A DNA stretch of 64,000 nt from Eubacterium ruminantium (GTDB lineage Bacteria; Bacillota; Clostridia; Lachnospirales; Lachnospiraceae), in NCBI RefSeq assembly GCF_900167085.1, contig NZ_FUXA01000003.1, positions 248,001 through 312,000 on the forward strand, written 5' to 3'. How positions within the stretch are numbered: position 1 is the first letter of the stretch; each line of letters starts with the position of its first letter. The position numbers were made by a program, and so were the translations under genes. The notes beneath the pieces are model-generated. The model saw nothing but the letters and a program-made list of their open reading frames with translations. It ran no database searches and was not told the origin of the DNA. Positions 16,078 to 25,587 of this stretch are shown piece by piece.

Positions 16078-17511
16078 TTTCTTCCTCCAAGTAGCGAAGT
16101 TAAATAATATAAGCATAGGGAATATCTCAAGTCGTCCCGTTATCATATCAAAAATGAATACCCATTTTGATAAACAACTGAATCCTGAAAATCCTCCGTA
16201 AGGTCCAACCACGCCAAGACCGGGTCCGATATTATTGATAGTCGCCGCTACTCCCGTGAAGCTGGATGTAAAATCAAATCCGTCTATACATATGAGCAGG
16301 AAGGAAATCGCAAATATAAATACATAGGCTCCAAGGAAAGCATTTGCAGTTCTTAGAGTTGTATCATCGATTGCCTTTCCGTCCATTGTTACTCTCTTGA
16401 CACTTCTCGGATGAACAAGATATGAGATTTCATTTTTAATCTCTTTAGCATAGATTATAATACGTGAAACCTTGATTCCACCACCTGTACTTCCGGCACA
16501 CGCACCAACAAACATAATGAGTACGAGTACACACTGCGGAAGTGTTCCCCACAGATTGAAATCTGTGGTTGCATAACCTGTAGTAGTCATTATGGATGCA
16601 GCCTGGAAACTTGCCTGATTAAGACTTTTTCCAAAACTTCCGACCTGTCCGATAATACTTACAACAATTATAGCTACTGCTACTGCATATATGCCTAGAT
16701 ACCATCTGACTTCCTGCATTTTAAATGCATCCTTTATCTTCTTGCAAAGAATCAGATAATAGAACTTGAAGTTAATACCGAAAAGGAACATAAATACAGT
16801 TATTGTCACCTGACAGAATACATTATAATCCGCAATTCCGCTTGCCTTAACTGAGAATCCTCCGGTTCCGGCTGTACCGAAACTTATACAGAATGAGTCA
16901 AATACAGGCATCTTTCCGCATATAAGAACCACTATCTCTATAGCTGTCATGGCAAAATAAATTGCATAAAGATAAAATGCAGTCTGTCTTACTCTCGGAA
17001 CAAGCTTATCAACCGACGGGCCCGGGCTTTCAGCCTTCATAAGATGCATACTGTCTGCCCCTGAAGGCATAACAGCAAGGATAAATACAAGAACACCCAT
17101 TCCACCCAGCCAATGAGTAAAACTTCTCCAGAAGAGCATACAATGCGACATAGACTCAACATCCGTAAGTATACTTGCTCCGGTTGTTGTAAATCCTGAT
17201 GCAGTCTCAAAAACGGCATCCGTATATGAACTTATCTCTCCACTGATAAAATAAGGGATAGCTCCTACCAAGCTTAATACTATCCAGCCAAGAGCAACTA
17301 TTATCATACCTTCTTTGGCATGCATTCTCTTGTCTTTTGGTTTTTTAAGTCTAAGCAACGAACCAACAAGAAGTGCACCCGAGGCAACCAGCAGGAAATA
17401 CAAAGCATTTGTCTCATGATATATATTTCCGACTAACTCGGGTATCATCATAAATCCGGCGGTAAATTGAAGCAAAAGTCCCAGAACATAAATTATTATG
17501 GAATAATTCAT
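16075..17511 (-). CDS. trkH: Trk/Ktr-type potassium uptake channel subunit
   Basis: The 478-residue membrane protein with about 10-12 helices has the four-fold pore-loop repeat of TrkH/KtrB: FETASGFTTTGASIL (first filter), SFGTAGTGGFSVKASG (second), IMTTTGYATTDFNLWG (third) and AATINNIGPGLGVVGPYGGF (fourth). It moves K+ across the cytoplasmic membrane together with the TrkA gating ring encoded directly upstream (14-base gap). Ribosome binding site AGGAG lies 7 bases before ATG. The two genes share the strong promoter at 18946-18974. Confidence 0.96.
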   Translation of the reverse strand: MNYSIIIYVLGLLLQFTAGFMMIPELVGNIYHETNALYFLLVASGALLVGSLLRLKKPKDKRMHAKEGMIIVALGWIVLSLVGAIPYFISGEISSYTDAVFETASGFTTTGASILTDVESMSHCMLFWRSFTHWLGGMGVLVFILAVMPSGADSMHLMKAESPGPSVDKLVPRVRQTAFYLYAIYFAMTAIEIVVLICGKMPVFDSFCISFGTAGTGGFSVKASGIADYNVFCQVTITVFMFLFGINFKFYYLILCKKIKDAFKMQEVRWYLGIYAVAVAIIVVSIIGQVGSFGKSLNQASFQAASIMTTTGYATTDFNLWGTLPQCVLVLIMFVGACAGSTGGGIKVSRIIIYAKEIKNEISYLVHPRSVKRVTMDGKAIDDTTLRTANAFLGAYVFIFAISFLLICIDGFDFTSSFTGVAATINNIGPGLGVVGPYGGFSGFSCLSKWVFIFDMITGRLEIFPMLILFNFATWRKK

Positions 17512-17525
17512 TTTGATTCTCCTCT

Positions 17526-18881
17526 TTACGCCAGAATATCGTCTATTTCATTCAGTCCCTTTTTGGTCGTAACAACGATAACATTGTCCCCGACTTCGAT
17601 GGTATCATTACCACCCGGGATGATTACTTTTCTATTTCTGTAAATACAGCAGATAAGAGTATTAGGAATTATGGAAATATCCTTAAGCGCCTTACCTGAA
17701 AGCTTAGAACTGCTCTTTATATTGAACTCAAGTCCCTCAACTCTTCCTTCCATCATTCTGTAAAGAGTTTCAACGTTACTTCCTTCTGAGTTCTTCATGG
17801 AACGAATATATCTTGTTATATATTCTGCAGTGATCTTCTTGGTTGAAATGATATTTCCCACAGGCATCTCAGCAACCATATCTTCATACGATTTTCTGTG
17901 AACCCTTGTCATAACCTTCGCCTCTGTCTCTTTTTTGACAAACAGCGAAAGTAATATATTGGCCTCATCACTATGCATAAGTGAGCATACAGCATCCATT
18001 TCCTTGATTGATTCTTCAAAGAGAAGGGATTTGTCTGTAGCATCACCATTTATGACCATGGCACGAGGAAGAAGCTCGGACAGTTCATAACATCTCTCTG
18101 AATTCTTCTCGATAATCTTAACATTAAGTCCTGATTTAATAAGACTGTCCGCAAGATAATAACTTATGGTTCCGCCTCCGGCAATAAGTACACTTTTGAT
18201 CTTCTTGGTCTTAATACCGATCTTATTTAAAAATGTATTAACTGATGAAAGAGGTAAAGTAACTGATATTGTATCTCCGGCAGCCAGTATGAAATTACCG
18301 TCAGGTATTATGATCTCGTCATTTCTCTTAACTACACAGATAAGAGCACTTTCCTTAACCTTTGGATAATAATCTCGAAGTCTTAAACCATCAAGAAGCG
18401 ATCCTTCAGGAATGACGAGACTTATAAGATTGACTCTTCCTTTTGCAAATGTATCAACTTCATATGCAGAAGGAACCTGTATAAGTCTTAATATCTCATG
18501 AGCCGCTGCACTCTCAGGATTTACCGACATTGAAAGTCCGAGTTCTTCTTTGAGAAATCCGATTTCTTCAGAATACTGAGGACTTCTGACTCTGGCTATG
18601 GTTTGACAATGTCCTGTCTTACGCGCAATGAGACATGTAAGCATATTCTTCTCATCTTCATTGGTTGCAGCTATAAGAAGATCTGTGTTCTTAATCCCCG
18701 CTTCATGCTGTGCCCTGAAACTTGTACAATCGCCTATATAACCTATAACATCACAGTCTGCGGAAACACCATGCACTGCTTCTGCATTTATATCCATAAC
18801 TGTGATCTGATGTCCTTCACTACTCAGCTGTTCGGCAAGAGTATGACCAACCTTGCCGCATCCGGCTATGATAATGTTCAT
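17526..18881 (-). CDS. trkA: Trk potassium uptake NAD-binding subunit
   Basis: The 451 residues are two tandem RCK units. The first Rossmann fold begins MNIIIAGCGKVGHTLAEQL with the GxGxxG nucleotide motif, followed by a TrkA_C domain. The second begins VLIAGGGTISYYLAD (about residue 230), where the last glycine of the motif is replaced, then a second TrkA_C domain. Such rings on the cytoplasmic side open TrkH in response to nucleotides. It is the first gene of the trkA-trkH unit. Confidence 0.96.
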   Translation of the reverse strand: MNIIIAGCGKVGHTLAEQLSSEGHQITVMDINAEAVHGVSADCDVIGYIGDCTSFRAQHEAGIKNTDLLIAATNEDEKNMLTCLIARKTGHCQTIARVRSPQYSEEIGFLKEELGLSMSVNPESAAAHEILRLIQVPSAYEVDTFAKGRVNLISLVIPEGSLLDGLRLRDYYPKVKESALICVVKRNDEIIIPDGNFILAAGDTISVTLPLSSVNTFLNKIGIKTKKIKSVLIAGGGTISYYLADSLIKSGLNVKIIEKNSERCYELSELLPRAMVINGDATDKSLLFEESIKEMDAVCSLMHSDEANILLSLFVKKETEAKVMTRVHRKSYEDMVAEMPVGNIISTKKITAEYITRYIRSMKNSEGSNVETLYRMMEGRVEGLEFNIKSSSKLSGKALKDISIIPNTLICCIYRNRKVIIPGGNDTIEVGDNVIVVTTKKGLNEIDDILA

Positions 18882-18945
18882 TTCAACATACCTCTACTGT
18901 CCAAGAAAATAAGATAAATCATAAAATCTAAAAATACATTACGTA

Positions 18946-18974
18946 ATTTTAACAATTAGTTGATTTTTAGTCAA
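18946..18974 (-). promoter_or_regulatory. strong sigma-A promoter of trkA-trkH
   Basis: Minus-strand TTGACT (18969-18974), an exact 17-base spacer and TAAAAT (18946-18951), 65 bases before the trkA start. The spacer and -35 also form the inverted repeat AGTTGA/TCAACT, a possible repressor site. Confidence 0.7.
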
Positions 18975-18994
18975 CTGCAGGTAAATAAATACCC

Positions 18995-19243
18995 CTATCC
19001 CTTTTTAAGCAGTTCCATGATCTTATCGTAATTTTCTTTTTCATGCGGAAATGTACAATCTGTACATACCTTGATCATTCTGCCGTCCTTCTCCTTATAT
19101 TTCGGATTCCCCGGACAATTCTCATAACGATATAAAGGACAAAAGCAGAACAGACAGTTTATATGCTCCGTACCCTTATGACACGGATAATATTTGCAAC
19201 TTCTATTTTCAAAATACATATTTGAGAATGAATAGTCCTCCAT
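18995..19243 (-). CDS. small cysteine-rich protein (PF04071-like)
   Basis: The product has 82 residues with eight cysteines (16, 21, 30, 33, 35, 43, 60, 63) arranged as CKYYPC, CLFCFC, C and CTDC, the pattern of the 'cysteine-rich small domain' family. In other genomes this domain is sometimes found near or fused to cobalamin genes (from memory), which fits the nearby cbi/lar genes. It likely binds metal or an Fe-S cluster; function unproven. It lies 29 bases after the aldo/keto reductase and is the last gene of the leftward lar unit. Ribosome binding site is moderate (AAAGG). Confidence 0.75.
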   Translation of the reverse strand: MEDYSFSNMYFENRSCKYYPCHKGTEHINCLFCFCPLYRYENCPGNPKYKEKDGRMIKVCTDCTFPHEKENYDKIMELLKKG

Positions 19244-19272
19244 CTGCCTTTACCCTTTTTAATCCTTTCTTT

Positions 19273-20388
19273 TTACTCAAGGACAGCTGCAACCTGCTCA
19301 AGATACTCAACTATCTTAAGATGCTGCGGACATGCCTTTTCGCATTTTCTGCACTTGATACAATCAGAAGCCTTTGACTCCTCTGTATTCCATGAATATG
19401 TTTGGCGTGCTCTGTCAAGATTATTGTACATAAGATATGTATTCATCGAAGAGAAAATATCCGGAATTCTGATCTTCTTCGGACATCCCGGTGTACAGTA
19501 TCTGCATGCTGTACATTTGATCGAATCGATACTCTTAAGAGCTTCTCTTGCTTCTTCAACAACCTGCTTCTCGTCATCAGATAATGTCTTAAAATCTTTC
19601 ATGTAAGATACATTATCTTCAACCTGCTCAAGGTTTGACATACCGCTGAGTACAACCATAACATTCGGAAGTGATGCAGCGAAACGTACAGCCCATGATG
19701 CAGGACTTGCTTTTTCATCTGCCTTTTCAAATACTTCTCTTACAACATCAGGCGGAAATGCAAGTGTTCCACCCTTTACAGGTTCCATTACTACAACCGG
19801 AACATTGTATCTTTCAGCTATTTCGTAACATTCACGTGACTTAACGATCACGTCATCCCAGTCAGCATAATTGATCTGAAGCTGAATGAATTCCACATCA
19901 GGATGATCCTGAAGAAGTTTCTCAAGTACTTCAGGCTGATCATGGAATGAAAATCCGTAATGCTTAACCTTTCCTTCTGCTTTAAGCTGCTTAACATAGT
20001 CCCAAAGATGATATTTCTCATAAAGAGGAATATTGTTCGTATCTAAAGCATGAAGCAGATAGAAATCAATATATTCGGTACCGAGTCTTTCAAGACTGGT
20101 ATAAAACTCCTGCTTTGCCTCTTCTTCGTTTTTGCATGCAAATGAAGAAGCATTCAACTTAGTAGCAAGATAGTAAGATTCTCTCGGATATCTTTCGACA
20201 AGCGCTTTCTTTGTAGCCACTTCCGAACCGCCGTATACAAATGCGGTATCGAAATATCTTCCACCATTCTCGAAAAATACGTCAATCATTTTCTTGACCT
20301 GTTCAACATCGATCTCGTCCGATGAATTACGTGGAAGCCTCATAAGACCAAATCCAAGCTTCATACAATCTTTAATAGGAAAATCCAT
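19273..20388 (-). CDS. aldo/keto reductase with C-terminal 4Fe-4S ferredoxin domain
   Basis: The 371-residue protein has an N-terminal aldo/keto reductase barrel with the catalytic Asp/Tyr in YFDTAFVYGGSE and a Lys in YLATKLNAS, followed by HYGFSFHD. A ferredoxin-like tail with two cysteine clusters (CTACRYCTPGCPK and CIKCRKCEKACP) can hold iron-sulfur clusters. This Fe-S AKR type is common in anaerobes; the substrate is not known. Ribosome binding site CGGAGG stands 8 bases before ATG. larC ends 63 bases upstream, so it may be the next gene of the lar unit. Confidence 0.92.
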   Translation of the reverse strand: MDFPIKDCMKLGFGLMRLPRNSSDEIDVEQVKKMIDVFFENGGRYFDTAFVYGGSEVATKKALVERYPRESYYLATKLNASSFACKNEEEAKQEFYTSLERLGTEYIDFYLLHALDTNNIPLYEKYHLWDYVKQLKAEGKVKHYGFSFHDQPEVLEKLLQDHPDVEFIQLQINYADWDDVIVKSRECYEIAERYNVPVVVMEPVKGGTLAFPPDVVREVFEKADEKASPASWAVRFAASLPNVMVVLSGMSNLEQVEDNVSYMKDFKTLSDDEKQVVEEAREALKSIDSIKCTACRYCTPGCPKKIRIPDIFSSMNTYLMYNNLDRARQTYSWNTEESKASDCIKCRKCEKACPQHLKIVEYLEQVAAVLE

Positions 20389-20451
20389 AATAGTACCTCC
20401 GTTTTCCTCATGAACCTTAATGGTTCTTTTTTATATCCGAAAACCCTTTAT

Positions 20452-21714
20452 TCAGGATATTTCTTCATTTAATCTTTGTCTTACCTCTGCTATGGAGAGA
20501 TCATTCTTCTCTGCAATCTTCTTAAGATCACTGAATTCTATCTTATGACGTGATGTCTTATAACCCGAAACAAACTTTACCGAAACATCTCCTAAAGTCG
20601 TAGATATGGTTTCCTCATTTCTTTCAAGGATAAATCTGTCATGTTCCGTCAGTCTTATACCGATGGTTGTTGTATATTTAAATATACATTCCGCCATACG
20701 TTTTCTGTCATTTTCTCTGCAAATAACAGAAAGAAGAATACCCGGTCTGTTCTTCTTCATCTCTATTGCAGTTGTAAATACATCAAGCGCACCTTCTTTA
20801 TGCAGCTTATCCTTTGCAAAGCTTAAATCTTCGCCCGTCATATCATCTATATTACATTCAAGTGTATATACCTTGTCTGTGGCATCTTTTGCCTGGCCAA
20901 GAAAAACTCTTAGACAGTTTGCTGCTGCAAAATCCTTTTTGCCCATGCCGTAACCGATCTTTTCAGCGGCCATTACAGGCATATTTCCGAATTCATCAGC
21001 ATAATATCTGAGAAGTGCCGCTCCTGTCGGAGTACAAAGCTCTCCTTCTATCCTTCCACCGTATATCGGAACACCCTTTAAGATAAATGCTGTCGCCGGC
21101 GCCGGAACAGGCATTATGCCGTGCATGCATTTTACTTTTCCGCTTCCTACGTGGATAGGAGAAACCACAACTTTATCAGGTGAGATCATATTCATAAGTA
21201 TGCTTCCCGATGTTATATCCACTACCGCATCCAGGGAACCGACTTCATGAAAATGGATCTCTGAAACTTCTTTACCGTGAGCCGCACTTTCCGCCTCCGC
21301 AATCATCTTGTATATTCCCATTACGTCAGCTTTTATCTTGTCTGATATAGCGAATCCTTCAACCATATCCAAAATATCTTTCAAAGAAGTGTGATGATGG
21401 TCATGGTCGTGCTCATGGTCATGCTCACCGTGGTCATGATCGTGCTCATGGTCATACTCACCATGATCATGGTCGTGGTGGTGATGGTCGTGAGACTCCT
21501 CCTCCACTCCCTTTATTTTTACTTTAAAATGAGTTCCGGTTATACCGCATTTAACGGACTTTTCCATATCTGTATTGATTTCTTTTCCGGCAAAACATTT
21601 TTCTAAAGTACTACAAAATACCTTCTTATCTTCTTCAGAAAGAAGTTCATAGAGCGCTGCGGAAAACATATCTCCTGCAGCTCCCATATTACAATCAAAA
21701 TATAAAATATTCAT
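20452..21714 (-). CDS. larC: nickel-pincer cofactor synthesis protein LarC
   Basis: LarC is a CTP-dependent cyclometallase that inserts nickel into the pincer nucleotide used by lactate racemase and related enzymes. The 420-residue protein starts with the family's FDCNMGAAGDMFSAAL and has EIHFHEVGSLDAVVDI and a VSPIHVGSGKVKC segment. Residues 75-108 are an unbroken His/Asp/Glu stretch with more than fifteen histidines, a likely nickel store. It is continuous in one frame, without the larC1/larC2 frameshift seen in Lactobacillus. larB ends 3 bases before its start, and the ribosome binding site is AGAGG. Confidence 0.95.
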   Translation of the reverse strand: MNILYFDCNMGAAGDMFSAALYELLSEEDKKVFCSTLEKCFAGKEINTDMEKSVKCGITGTHFKVKIKGVEEESHDHHHHDHDHGEYDHEHDHDHGEHDHEHDHDHHHTSLKDILDMVEGFAISDKIKADVMGIYKMIAEAESAAHGKEVSEIHFHEVGSLDAVVDITSGSILMNMISPDKVVVSPIHVGSGKVKCMHGIMPVPAPATAFILKGVPIYGGRIEGELCTPTGAALLRYYADEFGNMPVMAAEKIGYGMGKKDFAAANCLRVFLGQAKDATDKVYTLECNIDDMTGEDLSFAKDKLHKEGALDVFTTAIEMKKNRPGILLSVICRENDRKRMAECIFKYTTTIGIRLTEHDRFILERNEETISTTLGDVSVKFVSGYKTSRHKIEFSDLKKIAEKNDLSIAEVRQRLNEEIS

Positions 21715-21717
21715 TTA

Positions 21718-22476
21718 TCATCCTCTTTTATGGTTTATCATTCCGGCCTGATATGCCGCACCAAATCCGTTATCGATATTTACTACCGATACACCGCTTG
21801 CACAGCTGTTTAACATCGAAAGCAGTGCGGAAAGCCCCTCAAATGAAGCACCATATCCTACGCTGGTTGGAACAGCTATAACAGGGCAGCTGGCAAGCCC
21901 TCCAACAACACTCGCAAGAGCACCTTCCATACCGGCTATGGCTATTATCACATCTGCAGCCATTATCTTATCAAGATGAGAAAGAAGCCTGTGAAGTCCG
22001 GCTACACCGACATCATAAATCCTTTCAACTTTATTCCCAAGAAATTCAGCCGTTATCGCCGCTTCCTCAGCAACAGGTATATCACTTGTACCTGCTGTTA
22101 CAATTGCTATATATCCTTCTGTATCGCAAGGTTTAAATCCTCCGACTACAGCGAGTCTTGCCTCCGGATAATACTTTGTCACATCACAGAGATACGACTC
22201 ATTTACCAGAGCTTTTGCCTTCTCATCATCCAATCTTGTAATAAGTATATGCTTCTCATCATTTAAAAGCATAGTACGAACTATTCCTATGATCTGCTCC
22301 GCAGTCTTACCGGCGCCATAAATAACTTCTGTATTTCCCTGAAGTATACTTCTATGAGAATCGAAGCTTGCATATCCTATATCCACAAAAGGTTTCTTCT
22401 TGAGTCTAAGGATAACTTCATCCTCATTTATATTTCCTTTTTTAAATTCCTCTAATGTTATCCTCAGGTCATCCAT
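21718..22476 (-). CDS. larB: pyridinium-3,5-biscarboxylic acid mononucleotide synthase LarB
   Basis: LarB carboxylates and hydrolyses nicotinic acid adenine dinucleotide, the first step of the nickel-pincer nucleotide. The 252-residue protein has an N-terminal helical part (LEEFKKGNINEDEVILRL) and a C-terminal PurE/AIR-carboxylase-like domain with VTAGTSDIPVAEEAAITAE, AGVAGLHRL-like DVGVAGLHRLL, GMEGALASVVGGL and PTSVGYGASFEGLSALL. Length is normal. It is packed between larE (4-base gap) and larC (3-base gap). Confidence 0.95.
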   Translation of the reverse strand: MDDLRITLEEFKKGNINEDEVILRLKKKPFVDIGYASFDSHRSILQGNTEVIYGAGKTAEQIIGIVRTMLLNDEKHILITRLDDEKAKALVNESYLCDVTKYYPEARLAVVGGFKPCDTEGYIAIVTAGTSDIPVAEEAAITAEFLGNKVERIYDVGVAGLHRLLSHLDKIMAADVIIAIAGMEGALASVVGGLASCPVIAVPTSVGYGASFEGLSALLSMLNSCASGVSVVNIDNGFGAAYQAGMINHKRG

Positions 22477-22480
22477 TTAC

Positions 22481-23284
22481 CTAACTCTCCAAAACTTCAT
22501 TCATACTTCCGGTTCTGTATCCGTTAAGATCTACAGTGATATATTTGAAGCCCAGCTCGTGAAATCTGTCAGAGATAACTCGTCTGCTCACTTCTCTTAT
22601 AACAAGTTCAATGTCTTCCGGAAGAACCTCGATTCTTGCCAATGTCTGATTATGTACTCTCACTCTGTACTGTTTAAGCCCAAGTGTTCTAAGCACTTCT
22701 TCCGCTGCCTCAACCTTCTTAAGCAGTTCCGGAGATATAGCTTCTCCGTAAGGAATTCTTGAAGCAAGACAAGAAAATGAATTCTTATCGAATGTCGGAA
22801 GATTGAGTAATTGCGACTTTTCTCTTATATCCTTCTTGGTAAATTCATACTCAAGAAGGGGACTTGCGATATTTAATTCCTTAACAGCACGAAATCCCGG
22901 TCTGTAATCGGCAACATCATCTTTATTGGTTCCCTCAACAACCGTATCAATACCTTCTTCTTTAGCTAAACTAATGATCTTCTCGAAAATATATTTTTTG
23001 CAATAATAACATCTTTCATTGATATTGGATGCATACTCAGGAATTTTATATTCTTCGGATTCAAATATAATATGTTTTATATTTTCCTTCTTACAAAAAT
23101 CCTCTGCTTCCTTTATCTCGACCCCCGGTACTCCCGGCGACTTTGCTGTGATCGCAATACATTTGTCCCCTAATATTTCATGTGCAACTTTCAAAAGAAA
23201 AGTCGAATCAACGCCGGCCGAAAATGCAACCGCAACCCCATCAAGCCGTTTGAAATATGTTCTTAATGCTTCGTATTTTTCCAT
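22481..23284 (-). CDS. larE: sulfur transferase LarE
   Basis: LarE is an ATP-dependent PP-loop enzyme that turns the two carboxylates of the LarB product into thiocarboxylates. The 267-residue protein has the pyrophosphatase loop FSAGVDSTFLL (21-31), CYYCKKYIFEKI with Cys92 and Cys95, and SFSCLASRIPYG with Cys172, the position equivalent to the sacrificial sulfur donor of the Lactobacillus enzyme (by motif). The ribosome binding site is GGGGGTG 6 bases before ATG. It is first of the three lar genes; a HAD phosphatase gene lies 17 bases upstream. Confidence 0.95.
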   Translation of the reverse strand: MEKYEALRTYFKRLDGVAVAFSAGVDSTFLLKVAHEILGDKCIAITAKSPGVPGVEIKEAEDFCKKENIKHIIFESEEYKIPEYASNINERCYYCKKYIFEKIISLAKEEGIDTVVEGTNKDDVADYRPGFRAVKELNIASPLLEYEFTKKDIREKSQLLNLPTFDKNSFSCLASRIPYGEAISPELLKKVEAAEEVLRTLGLKQYRVRVHNQTLARIEVLPEDIELVIREVSRRVISDRFHELGFKYITVDLNGYRTGSMNEVLES

Positions 23285-23301
23285 TTGTTATCACCCCCGA
23301 A

Positions 23302-24171
23302 TCATTCCTTTGTTTCATAAAGGTCTTTTATATGTTTCGTCTCCAACGCCTCATAAGCAACGGTCTTATCAATTATCTCTTTTAAAAGTTTATCAAGCTC
23401 AGAACCTTCTCTGTAATCCGCAGGAGCAAAATATCTGATCCTGTTATCTCTAAGCATTTTATATACCCTGTCCTTATTATTGGTATCAGGGTTGTAAACT
23501 CCTATGGAGTGACCGCCATTTATATTTACAAGCTTCATACACGGTATATCCGTGTCACTGTCGCCTATATATACCATATTTCTGAAAGGAACCCTCATAT
23601 TTTCAGGTGCAAAATACTCATTTACCTTATCATCATTAATATCGAGTACACCCTTCTCGATTCTGAAAAGATACTGAGTCTTGTTGGTATAATTTATAAC
23701 CTGGGCCGGCCATACAGCCATGCCTCTGTCATCATAGAAAAATGAGCTGGCATAAATCTTCCTGAACACACCCCTTCTCGCTATCTCGGTACCTTCTATC
23801 ATTTCTTTAAGTCCCGATGAAATAATATAATGTTCAACCGTTATACCTCTTTGACAGCCATATTCATTCAGACGGTCAAACCAGTCTTCAACCCCTTGAA
23901 AAAGCTGAACATTTTTACCATATTCCTGAAGCTTTTCTCTATTGAATATAAGACGTCCTCTTGCTTCATCCATCATTACATACATGTAAGCAAGATTACT
24001 GTCCATTTCATTTTTCTCTGCTAAAATATTGGTTTTGTCCCAGAATTCCCCAACATCATACCCTACTGACTGGATGTAGCCCTGAGCCTGCATATCTGTA
24101 GGAGTAAGCGTTTTATCAAAATCATAACATATAGCCAAAACTATATTATCTCTTCCACTATAGCTTGCCAT
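23302..24171 (-). CDS. HAD-superfamily phosphatase (phosphoserine-phosphatase-like)
   Basis: This 289-residue soluble protein has HAD motif I in CYDFDKTLTPTDM near residue 14, motif II Ser in HYIISSGLKEMIEGT, and motif IV DSD in VYIGDSDTDIPCMKL. A long helical cap lies between motifs I and II. It resembles haloacid dehalogenase-like proteins of unknown substrate that are widespread in clostridia. The stop codon of cbiA and its ATG are adjacent (TAG-ATG), so it is translationally coupled to cobalamin synthesis, and larE follows. Whether it serves corrinoid, pincer-nucleotide or other metabolism is open. Confidence 0.85.
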   Translation of the reverse strand: MASYSGRDNIVLAICYDFDKTLTPTDMQAQGYIQSVGYDVGEFWDKTNILAEKNEMDSNLAYMYVMMDEARGRLIFNREKLQEYGKNVQLFQGVEDWFDRLNEYGCQRGITVEHYIISSGLKEMIEGTEIARRGVFRKIYASSFFYDDRGMAVWPAQVINYTNKTQYLFRIEKGVLDINDDKVNEYFAPENMRVPFRNMVYIGDSDTDIPCMKLVNINGGHSIGVYNPDTNNKDRVYKMLRDNRIRYFAPADYREGSELDKLLKEIIDKTVAYEALETKHIKDLYETKE

Positions 24172-25542
24172 CTAACCCTCCTGATATTTCTTTGCTACCT
24201 CTATAAAGTGATAGACATATTCCGGATTCGACGGATAATAAATATGCGGAAATCCCATCCATGAAACCTGACCGACTTTCACTTCGTCCCAACTGTTACC
24301 CGATACAGGTTTTTCAACAATGCAGGAAATACCATTATCCGAACTGTCATAATAATGAAATTCATGTCCCTTTATCACTTCGGATTTTCCTAAAAATTTA
24401 CTATTCTTCTCCCGGATATTTACATATCCGAATCTGACCAGTTTCCCCATATTGCAACATTTACCGTGCACTATACCGCACATTTTATAATCGATTCCAT
24501 CACTTCCCGTTATGGCATCATGCATATACATAAAACCTCCGCACTCAGCTATAACAGGCATTCCGCCTTTAACAGCATCTCTGATACTGTTGATCATATT
24601 GAGATTAGCCGAAAGCTCCCTGAGATATAATTCAGGATAGCCTCCGTAGAATATAAGACCGCTTAAGTTATCCGGAAGTATATCATCATGGATCGGCGAA
24701 AATGGAACAAGCTCTGCTCCCGCAGCTTTTAATGCACGAAGATTATCTTCATAGAAAAATGAAAATGCCGCATCTTTTGCGATTCCTATACGTATCTTCT
24801 TTCCACCGCTCACATCTTTAATATCATACTTATACCGGGACAGATTTTCTGCCATAGAAGAAAGTTCTTTTAACTTATCAAGCTGAAGTGTCTTATCCAT
24901 AGTCTTCGCCAGGATATCAAAACTTTCTCTCAGTCCTCTTATCTCGTCAGGGCTCTTAAGCCCGAGATGTCTGCTGTCAACTTTGATTTCTTTCATAACA
25001 GGAATATATCCTATCGGAATGACTCCAAGTTCACTTTCCACAAGCGGGCTGATGGTCTTATATACTTTTTCACTCATTTTATTGAAAATAACACCCTTTA
25101 TCAGATGTTCTCTGTCATAACGAAGAAAACCTGAAATAAGTGGAATGATCGATCTGCTCATACCATGAGAATCAACCACTAGAATTATCGGAATACGAAG
25201 TTTACAGGCCAGGTCATAGGAAGAACCTTCTTCCTTTATACCGCCTAATCCGTCATATAGACCCATGACACCTTCTATCACGGAAATATCATGAGTATAG
25301 CTTTCCTCAGGTTGCTGATACAGAGCCCTTGTCATATCCTTTCCGGTAAAAAATGTATCAAGATTTCTGGAAGGTATCCCCAGAACTTTCTTATGAAACA
25401 TCGGATCGATATAATCAGGGCCGCACTTAAACGCACGCGGTTTATAGCCTTTCTTTTTAAGAAGGCTTAACATACCGCATGTAATAAGTGTCTTTCCGCT
25501 GCCCGAACCAGGTGCAGCAATCATAAAAGCCGGTTCTCTCAT
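24172..25542 (-). CDS. cbiA: cobyrinate a,c-diamide synthase
   Basis: CbiA amidates side chains a and c of cob(II)yrinate using glutamine and ATP. The 456-residue protein has a dethiobiotin-synthetase-like N-domain with the P-loop APGSGSGKTLITCG (10-23) and the KCGPDYIDPMFH substrate motif. The C-terminal class I glutaminase has the nucleophile cysteine in VIAECGGFMYM and a later His in KGHEFHYYD. The ribosome binding site is GGAGGAG. It stands 45 bases after cbiET and leads into the HAD and lar genes. Confidence 0.96.
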   Translation of the reverse strand: MREPAFMIAAPGSGSGKTLITCGMLSLLKKKGYKPRAFKCGPDYIDPMFHKKVLGIPSRNLDTFFTGKDMTRALYQQPEESYTHDISVIEGVMGLYDGLGGIKEEGSSYDLACKLRIPIILVVDSHGMSRSIIPLISGFLRYDREHLIKGVIFNKMSEKVYKTISPLVESELGVIPIGYIPVMKEIKVDSRHLGLKSPDEIRGLRESFDILAKTMDKTLQLDKLKELSSMAENLSRYKYDIKDVSGGKKIRIGIAKDAAFSFFYEDNLRALKAAGAELVPFSPIHDDILPDNLSGLIFYGGYPELYLRELSANLNMINSIRDAVKGGMPVIAECGGFMYMHDAITGSDGIDYKMCGIVHGKCCNMGKLVRFGYVNIREKNSKFLGKSEVIKGHEFHYYDSSDNGISCIVEKPVSGNSWDEVKVGQVSWMGFPHIYYPSNPEYVYHFIEVAKKYQEG

Positions 25543-25587
25543 CTACTCCTCCGAATCGCTCTTTAAATATTGCCGTTGAAAACCCTT

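Noticed and set aside
20452-21714. larC split into larC1/larC2 by programmed frameshift
   Set aside because: The gene here is one continuous frame of normal full length.
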